Assembly (NCBI RefSeq): GCF_029892155.1
Contig: NZ_JARZAG010000036.1
Span: 1-64,000 of the forward strand
Reading direction: 5' to 3'
DNA: 64,000 bases
Source: Kitasatospora sp. GAS204B
GTDB taxonomy: Bacteria > Actinomycetota > Actinomycetes > Streptomycetales > Streptomycetaceae
Under the pieces are notes generated by a model. The model was not told where the DNA came from and did no database searches. It worked only from the letters and a program-made list of their open reading frames with translations. A program made the position numbers and the translations under genes. This document shows, one piece after another, positions 12,301-33,887 of the stretch. How positions within the stretch are numbered: the stretch's first letter is position 1; each line of letters starts with the position of its first letter.

Positions 12301-12789
12301 GAGTTGAGCGGCGTCGAGCGCGATCGCGCACTGCTGGAGCTGGTGCGCGGCCAGGTGGCCGACGTCCTCGGCTACGCCGGTGCGCACGCGGTGGAGCCCG
12401 CCCGGGCGTTCCGGGCACTCGGCTTCGACTCGCTGACGGCGGTCGAGCTGCGCAACCGGCTCGCCGGGGCGGCCGGCCTCAAACTGCCTGCCAGCGCGGT
12501 CTTCGACTACCCCACGCCCGCGGCACTCGCCGAGCACCTGCGCGACGAGCTGTTCCCCGACCAGGCCCGCGAAGCCGCCCTGGACCCCCAGGAGGCCGAG
12601 TTGCGCCAGGCACTGGCAGCCATTCCGCTGGCCCGGTTCCGCGAACTGGGGCTGCTGGAAACCCTGTTGAGCCTGGCCGATCCCGGTGCCGACAGCGTGC
12701 TCCCGGACAGCGGCGACGGGCTGGACCTGATCGACTCGCTCGACCTCGACAGCCTGATCGACATCGCTCTAGACAGCAACGATTCCTGA
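3316..12789 (+). CDS. Modular type I PKS, two modules: KS-AT-KR-ACP x2 (PKS2)
   Basis: A 3157-residue protein. The N-terminal docking helix (MADEQKLLDHLKWM) pairs in type with the PKS1 tail. Module 1: KS with Cys206, His341 and His381; AT with Ser665 and HAFH (malonyl); KR from about 1193 with LDD near 1277 and Tyr near 1332 (B-type, D-hydroxyl); ACP Ser1505. Module 2: KS from 1564 with Cys1735; malonyl AT with Ser2185; KR from about 2724 with Trp2859 in GVWGSGGQ and no LDD (A-type, L-hydroxyl); ACP Ser3039. The C-terminal tail (SLDLDSLIDIALDSN) is a different docking type from PKS1 and PKS3, and PKS3 follows 19 bases later with a matching N-terminus. The start is the ATG sharing a base with the preceding TGA. 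Both modules should deliver beta-hydroxy units from malonyl-CoA. The module 2 KS and the C-terminal half of its AT are nearly identical to those of PKS3 module 3. Confidence 0.97.
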   Translation: MADEQKLLDHLKWMTAELRKTTRKLREVEDAEQEPIAIVAMTCRLPGGVRSPEDLWRLVATGGDAITPFPADRGWDVDGLYHPDPDHPGTVYATGGGFLHDAGRFDPEFFGISPREALAMDPQQRLLLEASWEVFERAGIDPATLRGSRTGVYVGGSYQGYGSELKEVPEGVEGRLLTGNATSVLSGRIAYTLGLEGPAATLDTACSSSLVALHWACQALRRGDCSQALVGGVTVMATPDVFIEFSRQRGLSADGRCKSFAAGADGTGWSEGVAMLLVERLSDARRLGHPVLAVVRGSAVNQDGASNGLTAPNGPAQQRVIRQALGDARLTADQVDVVEAHGTGTTLGDPIEAQALLATYGRERATEQPLWLGSLKSNIGHTQAAAGVAGVIKMVMAIRHGVLPQTLHVDEPTPHVDWSAGAVELLTEARDWPRTGEPRRAAVSSFGVSGTNAHTILEQAPEPAPAEVAEEPAAPVTTAAPVLTAVVPWLLSAKSADALRAQAGRLLTQLTADADAGADADLDPAALGYSLATTRAALPHRAVLVAAELDDFRRELRALAAGETTGQRVVRGEVTDGRLAFLFTGQGSQRAGMGAELYSAFPVFAVAYDEVCAELDRHLERPLKDADALIDQTAYTQPALFAIEVALFRLVESWGLRPDFLAGHSIGELAAAHVAGILSLADAAKLVAARGRLMQALPSGGAMVAVQATEQEVLPLLAGREHEIGIAAVNGPTSVVVSGTEQAVSEVAGQLAELGRKTKRLTVSHAFHSPLMDPMLAEFRAIAAELTFNAPQLPIVSTLDQSADLTSPEYWVRHVREAVRFADAVETLEREGVRTFLELGPDGTLSAMGQDCATAEESAFAPTLRADRPEVETLLTGVARVQVRGGALDREALFAGRPARRVDLPTYAFQHDWYWLESGGAGTLAGAAAADATDAQFWAAVEREDVTELAATLAVEDGGALGELLPALAAWRRQSRAQSTVDGWRYRISWQPLADAASVVLSGTWLVALPAGQRDEALVQGVARLLTARGATVRLLELTGAARGSFTTQLNDSLSDGASVSGVLSLLTLDEATSVAGTLALVQALGDAAIAAPLWCVTRGAVATERAERLASPVQAQLWGLGRVAALEQPERWGGLIDLPAAPDDRALSLLAAALSGVGGEDQLAVRSAGLLARRLVRAPRGAATPWRPSGTVLVTGGTGALGAEVARWLARNGAEQLLLVGRRGPEAPGAAELVAELAELGATATVVACDVADRAALAELLAAQPVSAVFHTAGVLDDGVLDGLTAERFESVARPKVDAARNLHELTSDLSAFVLFSSTAGVIGNPGQANYAAANAYLDALAEQRRADGLPATSIAWGPWSRGGMAADGGLEQRLRREGVPPMAPAPAISALQQALENGDTALAVADISWDLLLGGATGSRRATMLFDAIPEARQALASAGAGSGADQEVQHGPLAQRLAGLAPTERDRALLEAVRTEVAAVLGYPGPDAVDAARAFKELGFDSLTAVELRNRLNAVTGLSLPSTLVFDYPTSAALAQYLRTELFGREAAAESTTARSAAVADEPIAIVAMSCRFPGGVGSPEELWQLLASGGDAISGFPTDRGWDLEALSGSDEAQSSHTRDGGFLYEVAEFDPTFFGISPREALAMDPQQRLLLETSWEAFERAGIDPATLRGSQGGVFVGTNGQDYLTLAATSADELSGQLGTGTAASVVSGRLSYTFGLEGPAVTVDTACSSSLVALHLAAQALRSGECTMALVGGVTVMSTPGAFVEFSRQGGLAADGRCKPFAGGADGTGWGEGVGMLLVERLSEAQRLGHPVLAVVRGSAVNQDGASNGLTAPNGPSQQRVIRQALSNAGLTADQVDAVEAHGTGTKLGDPIEAQALLATYGQGRPADRPLWLGSIKSNIGHTQAAAGVAGIIKMVLAMRNGVLPQSLHIDEPTPHVDWSAGAVTLLAENQVWPETGRPRRAGVSSFGMSGTNAHVVLEQAPAAAVAESADAPSTLGTVPLLLSAHTEPALRAQAERLRSWAGDRPDPAGLLDLAYSLATGRAALEHRAVVVTSGNEGFLGGLEGLVSGDPGATVIRGSATGGRFAFLFTGQGSQRLGMGAELYETYPVFTEALDAVCAEFDGHLERPLREVLFEAGDGELLNQTAYTQPALFAIEVALFRLVESWGLRPDVLAGHSIGELAAAHVAGVFSLGDAAKLVAARGRLMQALPAGGAMVAVQAAETDVLPLLADRSDVGIAAVNGPTSVVLSGAEAAVLEVAEKLAAEGRKTKRLTVSHAFHSPLMDPMLAEFRAIAAELTFNAPQIPIVSTLDQSADLTSPEYWVRHVREAVRFADAIVTLEREGVRTFVELGPDGTLTALAQECATAEESAFTPTLRTDRPEARTITTALALAHANGAAVDWPAYFAGTGAHRIDLPTYAFQRERYWPTPSADAPSAGDRGRDTTDDRFWETVEREDLETLTATLGLDGDQPLSSVLPALSTWRRHSRTRATVDGWRYQVGWHPVTGTPAAALTGSWLLVTAAADADSELTAATRAALTGHGADVRQLTVGTADADRATLADRLRAELAVTGPLAGVVSLLALDETPHAAHPALPTGLAVTALLVQALGDVESAAPLWCLTRGAVATDRADRLTNPGQAQVWGLGRVVALEHPDRWGGLIDLPEQLDERAQALLVGALATGDGEDQLAVRPAGLRTRRLVRASQPATGTAWRPRGTVLVTGGTGALGAQVARWLARGGAEHLVLTSRRGPQAPGAAELREELTALGVTVTIAACDVADREALATLLGSLDRPLSAVVHAAGVVADASLMDSQLADLAAVIDAKVTGAVHLDALLGDAELDAFVTFSSIAGVWGSGGQAAYAAANAFLDALVDARRARGLSGTSVAWGPWGEAGMAAGEAAEEHLRRFGLPVMDPAAALLGLQLALDSGAATGVVADVDWARFVPSFTAARPRPLIGELSEVRQALAAEQAAAAPVADSQQGGLRSRLAELSGVERDRALLELVRGQVADVLGYAGAHAVEPARAFRALGFDSLTAVELRNRLAGAAGLKLPASAVFDYPTPAALAEHLRDELFPDQAREAALDPQEAELRQALAAIPLARFRELGLLETLLSLADPGADSVLPDSGDGLDLIDSLDLDSLIDIALDSNDS
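5368..5600 (+). repeat. Exact 233-bp repeat in AT domain (copy 1)
   Basis: This stretch inside the AT of PKS2 module 1 is identical base for base to 14810-15042 in the AT of PKS3 module 1, and similarity stays very high on the 3' side to about 5770. Synonymous sites are identical too, so recent duplication or gene conversion is more likely than selection on protein. Confidence 0.9.
8695..8989 (+). repeat. Near-identical KS segment (copy 1)
   Basis: Within the KS of PKS2 module 2, 8695-8813 (119 bp) and 8887-8989 (103 bp) are exactly repeated at 23318-23436 and 23510-23612 in the KS of PKS3 module 3. The bases between them differ at a few positions. The wider KS regions remain very similar. 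Confidence 0.85.
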
Positions 12790-12808
12790 CCCGTCCGAAG
12801 CGGAGCCC

Positions 12809-28222
<15,414 letters not shown>

Positions 28223-28288
28223 GCGGCGTGCCCGCCGTGCTCCGCACCCCCACCCCCTACCCCGACGATCCGAATGGGCAGCGCTCCG

Positions 28289-31200
28289 ATGGCCAATGAA
28301 GACAAGCTCCGCGAATACCTCAAGCGGGTACTGAAGGACCTCGACGAGGCCCACACCCAACTGCGCGACCTGGACGAGAAGGCCCGCGAGCCGATCGCGA
28401 TCGTCGCCATGAGCTGCCGCTTCCCCGGCGGTGTGCAGAGCCCGGAGGAGCTGTGGGAGTTCGTCGCCTCGGGCGGTGACGCGATCTCCGGCTTCCCGAC
28501 CGACCGCGGCTGGGACATCGAGGGGCTGTACGACCCGGACCCCGACGCGCAGGGCGCCTCCTACACCCGCGAGGGCGGCTTCCTGGCAGGCATCGACGGC
28601 TTCGACGCCGCGCTGTTCGGCATCACGCCGCGCGAGGCCCTCGCCATGGACCCGCAGCAGCGCCTGCTGCTCGAGACCTCCTGGGAGCTGTTCGAGCGGG
28701 CCGGCATCGACCCGACGACGCTGCGCGGCAGCCGCACCGGTGTCTTCGTCGGCACCAACGGGCAGGACTACACCCCGGTCCTGATGCGCTCGAGCGAGAA
28801 CTTCGAGGGCCACCTGGGCACCGGCAACACCGCGAGCGTGATGTCCGGGCGGCTCTCCTACACCTTCGGCCTGGAGGGCCCGGCGGTCACCGTCGACACC
28901 GCCTGCTCGGCCTCGCTGGTCTCGCTGCACCTGGCGGTGCAGGCGCTGCGCACCGGCGAGTGCACGCTGGCGCTGGCCGGCGGCATCACCGTGATGCCCA
29001 ACCCGGGCACCATCATCGAGTTCAGCCGCCAGCGCGGGCTGGCCGCCGACGGCCGCTGCAAGTCCTTCGCCGGGGCGGCCGACGGCACCAACATGGCCGA
29101 GGGCGTGGGCCTGCTGCTGGTCGAGCGGCTCTCCGACGCCCGGCGCAACGGGCACCAGGTGCTCGCCGTGGTCCAGGGCAGCGCGGTCAACCAGGACGGC
29201 GCAAGCAACGGCTTGACCGCCCCCAACGGCCCGTCCCAGCAGCGGGTGATCCGGCAAGCGCTGTCCAACGCCCGGCTGACGGCCGACCAGATCGACGTGG
29301 TCGAGGGGCACGGCACCGGTACCAAGCTCGGCGACCCGATCGAGGCCCAGGCGTTGCTCGCCACCTACGGCCGGGGCCGTCCCGAGGACCGGCCCCTCTG
29401 GCTGGGCTCGGTGAAGTCCAACCTCGGGCACACCCAGGCGGCGGCCGGTGTCGCGGGCGTGATCAAGATGGTGATGGCCCTGCGGCACGGCGTGCTGCCC
29501 CGCACCCTGCACGTGGACGAGCCGAGCCCGCAGGTGGACTGGTCGGCCGGCGCGGTCGCGCTGCTGACGGAGAACCAGCCGTGGCCCGAGACCGGACGCC
29601 CGCGCCGGGCCGCGGTCTCCTCCTTCGGCATCAGCGGCACCAACGCGCACACCGTGCTGGAGCAGGCCCCCGCCGAGGACACCCCCACGGCCGCCGCCGG
29701 GCCCGCGCGCTCGCCGCATGCCGTGCTCCCGGTGCCGCTCTCCGGCAAGAGCGACGAGGCGCTGCGCGCCCAGGCGGCGCGGCTGCACGAGTTCCTGGAC
29801 ACCCGACCGGCTCTCACCGCGCACGAGGTGGCGCACGCGCTGGCGACCACCCGGGCGGCGCTGGACCGCCGCGCGGTCGTGGTGGCCGCAGACCGTGCCG
29901 AACTGCTCAGCGGCCTGGCGGCGTTGGCGTCCGGCTCGGCCGCCCGGCAACTGGTCCGGGGCACTGCGGGCGAGGGCAAGCTGGCCTTCCTCTTCACCGG
30001 CCAGGGCAGCCAGCGGGCGGGCATGGGCGCCGAGCTGTATCGCGCTTTCCCGGTGTTCGCGACTGCCTACGACGAGATCTGCACGGAGCTGGACCGGCAC
30101 CTGGCGACGCCGCTCAAGGACGCCGACGCGCTGATCGACCAGACCGCCTACACCCAGCCCGCGCTCTTCGCGATCGAGGTCGCGCTGTTCCGCCTCCTCG
30201 AATCCTGGGGCCTGCGCCCCGACTTCCTGGCCGGGCACTCGATCGGTGAGCTGGCCGCCGCGCACGTCGCGGGCATCCTCTCGCTCGCCGACGCGGCCGA
30301 ACTGGTCGCCGCGCGCGGCCGCCTGATGCAGCAACTGCCGGCCGGCGGCGCGATGGTGGCCGTCCAGGCGACCGAGGACGAGGTACTGCTGCTGCTCGAC
30401 GGCCGCGAGCACGAGATCGGCATCGCCGCCGTCAACGGGCCCACCTCGGTGGTGATCTCGGGCGTCGAGGCGGTTGTTCTGGAGGTCGCCGAGGAGCTGG
30501 CCGCCGAGGGCTGCAAGACGAAGCGCCTGACGGTCAGTCACGCGTTCCACTCGCCGCTGATGGACCCGATGCTGGCCGAGTTCCGTGCCATCGCCGAGGG
30601 GTTGACCTTCAACCCGCCGCAGCTGCCGATCGTCTCCACGCTCGACCAGCAGGCCGACCTGACCTCGCCCGAGTACTGGGTCCGCCACGTCCGCGAGGCC
30701 GTCCGGTTCGCCGACGCCGTCCAGACCCTGGAGCGCCAGGGCACCCGCACCTTCCTCGAACTGGGCCCCGACGGCACCCTCACCGCACTCGGCAAGGAGA
30801 GCGCCGGCAACGGCATCTTCGCGCCCGTGCTGCGCCGCGACCGTCCCGAGACCCAGGCGGTGATCCGGGCGCTCGCCGAGGCGCACGCCAGTGGCATCGG
30901 CGTCGACTGGTCGGCCTTCTTCGCCGGCAGCGACGCCCGCCGGGTCGACCTGCCCACCTACGCCTTCCAGCGCCGCCGCTTCTGGCCCGAGGAGGCAGCG
31001 GACGAGCAGCCGGCGCCGCTCGCCGTGGACGAGCAGTTCTGGGCCGCCGTCCAGAGCGAGGACCTGGCCGCGCTGCTCGCCACCCTGGGCCTGGACGGCG
31101 ACCAGCCGCTCAGCGCGGCGCTGCCCGCGATGTCCTCCTGGTTCCAGAGCCGGCACGAAGGGCAGCCCGCGGCGGCGCCGACCACCACCACGGACCGGGC

Positions 31201-31771
31201 CGCCGAGCCGGAGATGACAGACCCGGACGACGCCGACGCCCCGCTGGCGGTCCGCCTGGCGCGGATGGCCGAGTTCGAGCGCGAGAGCGTGGTCCTCGCC
31301 CTGGTCCGGACCGAGGCGGCGTTCATCCTCGGCTTCGGCGGACCGGAGGAGATCGAGCCCGGCCAGGCGTTCAAGGACCTCGGCGTGGACTCGCTGCTGG
31401 CGGTGCTGCTGCGCGACGGCCTGGCGGATGCCACCGGCCTGTCGCTGCCCGCCTCGCTGGTCTTCGACCAGCCGACGCCGGCCCTGCTCGCGGCCTACCT
31501 GCGCAAGGAACTGCTGGCCGGCGGCGAGGACCCGGACAGCGCGGTGACCGAGGAGCTCGACCGGCTGGAGGCCGCGCTGGCCGCGAGCACCCCCGACGGC
31601 GTCACCCGGGCCCGGCTGCAGATGCGCCTGAACGCCCTGGCCGCCCGGCTCGGCGAGGCCCAGCAGCCTGCGGCGGAGGCCGCCTCGGCCGACGCCGACC
31701 AGGCGGAGATCGACGGTCTCGACGAGGCCTCGGACGAGGAGCTGTTCGCCTTCATCAACGACCTCGCCTGA
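28289..31771 (+). CDS. Modular type I PKS, single unreduced module KS-AT-ACP (PKS4)
   Basis: A 1160-residue protein from the second ATG. That start gives the conserved docking opening MANEDKLREYLKR; an in-frame ATG at 28274 is the alternative. The KS has Cys206 in TACSASL and both catalytic His, but reads VEGHGTGT instead of VEAHGTGT and GTNMAEG where the other KSs have GTGWSEG or GTGWGEG. The AT (Ser651, HAFH) is malonyl-type. Between AT and ACP there is no KR. Only about 45 residues remain that resemble the FWxxV...LPALxxW element preceding the KR in all the other modules. The ACP is divergent (GVDSLLAVLLRDGL, Ser1035). The module should leave a beta-keto group. The tail (EELDRLEAALA ... 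DEASDEELFAFI) looks like a class 1 docking segment, so another PKS protein should follow; none with the matching N-terminus lies downstream here. Confidence 0.95.
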   Translation: MANEDKLREYLKRVLKDLDEAHTQLRDLDEKAREPIAIVAMSCRFPGGVQSPEELWEFVASGGDAISGFPTDRGWDIEGLYDPDPDAQGASYTREGGFLAGIDGFDAALFGITPREALAMDPQQRLLLETSWELFERAGIDPTTLRGSRTGVFVGTNGQDYTPVLMRSSENFEGHLGTGNTASVMSGRLSYTFGLEGPAVTVDTACSASLVSLHLAVQALRTGECTLALAGGITVMPNPGTIIEFSRQRGLAADGRCKSFAGAADGTNMAEGVGLLLVERLSDARRNGHQVLAVVQGSAVNQDGASNGLTAPNGPSQQRVIRQALSNARLTADQIDVVEGHGTGTKLGDPIEAQALLATYGRGRPEDRPLWLGSVKSNLGHTQAAAGVAGVIKMVMALRHGVLPRTLHVDEPSPQVDWSAGAVALLTENQPWPETGRPRRAAVSSFGISGTNAHTVLEQAPAEDTPTAAAGPARSPHAVLPVPLSGKSDEALRAQAARLHEFLDTRPALTAHEVAHALATTRAALDRRAVVVAADRAELLSGLAALASGSAARQLVRGTAGEGKLAFLFTGQGSQRAGMGAELYRAFPVFATAYDEICTELDRHLATPLKDADALIDQTAYTQPALFAIEVALFRLLESWGLRPDFLAGHSIGELAAAHVAGILSLADAAELVAARGRLMQQLPAGGAMVAVQATEDEVLLLLDGREHEIGIAAVNGPTSVVISGVEAVVLEVAEELAAEGCKTKRLTVSHAFHSPLMDPMLAEFRAIAEGLTFNPPQLPIVSTLDQQADLTSPEYWVRHVREAVRFADAVQTLERQGTRTFLELGPDGTLTALGKESAGNGIFAPVLRRDRPETQAVIRALAEAHASGIGVDWSAFFAGSDARRVDLPTYAFQRRRFWPEEAADEQPAPLAVDEQFWAAVQSEDLAALLATLGLDGDQPLSAALPAMSSWFQSRHEGQPAAAPTTTTDRAAEPEMTDPDDADAPLAVRLARMAEFERESVVLALVRTEAAFILGFGGPEEIEPGQAFKDLGVDSLLAVLLRDGLADATGLSLPASLVFDQPTPALLAAYLRKELLAGGEDPDSAVTEELDRLEAALAASTPDGVTRARLQMRLNALAARLGEAQQPAAEAASADADQAEIDGLDEASDEELFAFINDLA

Positions 31772-31777
31772 GCTGCC

Positions 31778-31815
31778 CGTCGGTCCGGCTGCCCATGGGG
31801 GCGGCCGGACCGACG
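31778..31815 (+). terminator. Hairpin after PKS4
   Basis: A perfect 12-bp stem (CGTCGGTCCGGC paired with GCCGGACCGACG) with a 14-base loop begins 7 bases after the PKS4 stop. There is no U tract, which is common for actinobacterial terminators. It likely ends the PKS1-4 transcript. Confidence 0.65.
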
Positions 31816-32092
31816 GTCTCGGCGCGGTTGGCTCAGTCTCAGTTGACCTGGCGCCGCGCCAAGACCCCTCGGGACATCTCGACGTCACTCTGCCCCATCA
31901 TTCACGGGCGGCCCCGGGGAGATCCGGGCCGCGATCGGCAGCTCCGAGCCGGCGGACGCCGCGCCACCCGGCTGGGGGATCACCGGTCGTGGTGGGTCGG
32001 CTGCGCGGCTTTGCTTGGTGGGTGGATGCCCGGTCGGCCGACCGGGCATTCGCGCAGTGAGCAGAGAGCACAGCGAGAACCGGGAGTCCGCC
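31816..32092. other. Intergenic region upstream of membrane protein gene
   Basis: No convincing gene is present. Apart from the 24-bp palindrome at 32026-32049 I see nothing specific. Confidence 0.5.
32026..32049. promoter_or_regulatory. Perfect 24-bp palindrome, possible operator
   Basis: ATGCCCGGTCGG is followed directly by its reverse complement, with no spacer, ending 43 bases before the start codon of the membrane protein gene. A spacer-free palindrome of this length suits a dimeric repressor site better than a terminator. The regulator is unknown. Confidence 0.4.
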
Positions 32093-33484
32093 ATGTCGTC
32101 CACGGGTGCCGAGCCGCCGTCCGAGCGCCCGAACGATGACGAGCTGGCGGAACTCCGGCGGCGGGTGGCCCAGTTGGAGACCACGACCGCACCGGAGGCC
32201 CCATCGCACCACCGGCTGCGGACCACCGGGTCGGTGCTGCTGATCATCATCGCCTCGGTGCTGTCGCTGCTGTCCGTGCTCTCCGTCTGGGCACAGGACC
32301 AGGTGACGGACACCGATCGCTTCGTCGCCACCATGGCGCCGCTGGCGCGCGACCCCCAGGTCCAGGCCGCGGTCTCCGACCGGGTGACCACCGTGGTCGT
32401 GCAGCAGATCAACGTCCCCGGCCTGGTGAACCAGCTCTCCCAGGCCGCCGCCCAGAACGGCGTCCCGCCGCAGGCCGCCAATCTGATCAACGGGCTCAGC
32501 GGCCCGATCGGCAGCGGTCTGAACAGCCTCGTCGGCGCAGCGGTCGACCGGGTCGTCACCAGCGACGCGTTCGCGTCGATCTGGGCCAACGCCATCCGCG
32601 CCGCCCACTCCTCGATCGAGAAGGCGCTCACCGGCCAGGGCGGCGGCGCCATCCAGCTCACGAACAACGAGGTCAACATCGACCTCGGGCCGGTGATCGA
32701 CCAGGTGAAGGCCCAGCTGGTCAGCTCGGGATTCTCGCTCGCCGGCAGTATCCCGACCGTGCACACCCAGTTCACCGTCTTCGCGTCGCCGCAGATCGCC
32801 AAGATCAGGTCGGGCTTCCGGCTGCTGCAGATCCTCGGCAACTGGCTCCCGGTCATCGCGGTGCTGGTCGCGGCCGGGGGCGTCTACCTCGCCTGGAACC
32901 GGCGCAGAGCGCTGATCGGGGCGGCCCTCGGGATCGCGGCGGCGATGCTGCTGCTCGGGGTCGCACTGGCCGTCTTCCGCTCCTACTTCCTGGACCAGCT
33001 GCCCACCGACGCCTCCCCGGCGGCGGCCGGCGCCGTCTACGACGCGCTGGTGCACTTCCTGCGGCAGGCGGTGCGGTCGGTCGGCGTGCTGGCGATGCTC
33101 GTGGCGCTCGGGGCCTTCCTGATCGGCCCGTCCCGCGTCGCGACGACCGTGCGTGAAGCGGGCAGCGCCGGGGTCGGCGGGGTTCGCCGGGTCGCGGAGT
33201 CGATCGGGTTCCGTGCCGGACCGGTCGAGCCGTTCGTCCGCCGTCACAAGCGCTGGATCGGGATCGCGATTCTGCTGATCGCCGCCGCGATCTTCATCAC
33301 GGTGGATCATCCGACGGGCCTGGTCATCATCTGGTTCGCCGTCGCGGTGCTGGCCGCGTTCGGGATCCGCGAGTTCCTGGCTCCGGGCCCGGGCCTGGCA
33401 CAGCCGGGCATTGCCCCGCAGCCCGACAGCGACCCGCAGCCGGGCACAGGCCCGCAGCCCGGCACCGGTACCGAGGACGGCTGA
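32093..33484 (+). CDS. Actinobacterial multipass membrane protein, function unknown
   Basis: A 463-residue protein. The ATG after GAGAACCGGGAG is preferred because an upstream extension would run through the palindrome. One membrane helix lies near residues 40-60. A long exported loop follows (TDTDRFVATMAPLARDP... and Gln/Val-rich segments, about residues 65-255), and then five more hydrophobic segments to about residue 425. The C-terminus is a Pro/Gln/Gly-rich tail with a QPGTGP-like repeat. Proteins of this layout with a DTDRxVxTxAPLAxxPxVQ motif are widespread in streptomycetes and uncharacterised. The gene lies between the two PKS blocks on the same strand, preceded by a palindrome and followed by 403 bases of spacer, so it is probably its own transcription unit. 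Nothing links it directly to the polyketide. Confidence 0.8.
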   Translation: MSSTGAEPPSERPNDDELAELRRRVAQLETTTAPEAPSHHRLRTTGSVLLIIIASVLSLLSVLSVWAQDQVTDTDRFVATMAPLARDPQVQAAVSDRVTTVVVQQINVPGLVNQLSQAAAQNGVPPQAANLINGLSGPIGSGLNSLVGAAVDRVVTSDAFASIWANAIRAAHSSIEKALTGQGGGAIQLTNNEVNIDLGPVIDQVKAQLVSSGFSLAGSIPTVHTQFTVFASPQIAKIRSGFRLLQILGNWLPVIAVLVAAGGVYLAWNRRRALIGAALGIAAAMLLLGVALAVFRSYFLDQLPTDASPAAAGAVYDALVHFLRQAVRSVGVLAMLVALGAFLIGPSRVATTVREAGSAGVGGVRRVAESIGFRAGPVEPFVRRHKRWIGIAILLIAAAIFITVDHPTGLVIIWFAVAVLAAFGIREFLAPGPGLAQPGIAPQPDSDPQPGTGPQPGTGTEDG

Positions 33485-33887
33485 GCTGCCCGTCCGGCGC
33501 GCCCGTCAGGACCTGGCGCCTCACCTGCTGTGCCGCAGCACCCACAGCGCGCCACGGTCGGCCGCCGCGCACCGCCGCCGCACCTTGTGCCGCCGGGTCC
33601 GGCCGACCCGGACCGTCGGGGTGAGCGCCGAGCACCCGAAACCGCCCCGGGTCGGCGCCACGGCGACGTGACTCGGCACCAGCGTCGGGCGCGCCGACCC
33701 CGGCGAGAACGTCTCGTTCATCGTCTCTCCCACGCAAACGGTGGTCTGTCTTCTCTTCTACTCTGCTGCCTCCTCGATGTCATCACCTGTCCTGTCCTGC
33801 GCCGCGCTTCGCGAGGCCACTCGAGGACCGGCAGGGGGTCGGACCCCGCTCGCATGGTCGTTGGTGGAAGTGGACAGAGGTAGGTGC
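33485..33887. other. Intergenic region before the second biosynthetic operon
   Basis: I see no convincing gene. A 7-bp stem (GGTCCGG/CCGGACC, 33596-33614) may be a weak terminator. A pyrimidine-rich, relatively AT-rich stretch around 33745-33775 is the likeliest promoter region for the methyltransferase-PKS5 operon, but no clear -10/-35 pair can be named. Confidence 0.4.

Noticed and set aside
33521..33733. 70-codon minus-strand frame between the membrane protein and methyltransferase genes
   Set aside because: Arg-rich low-complexity translation, no recognisable motif, and it sits in a probable promoter region.
31772..33887. PKS4 and the methyltransferase-PKS5 operon as one transcript
   Set aside because: A 12-bp hairpin follows PKS4, a separately spaced membrane protein gene intervenes, and 403 gene-free bases precede the methyltransferase.
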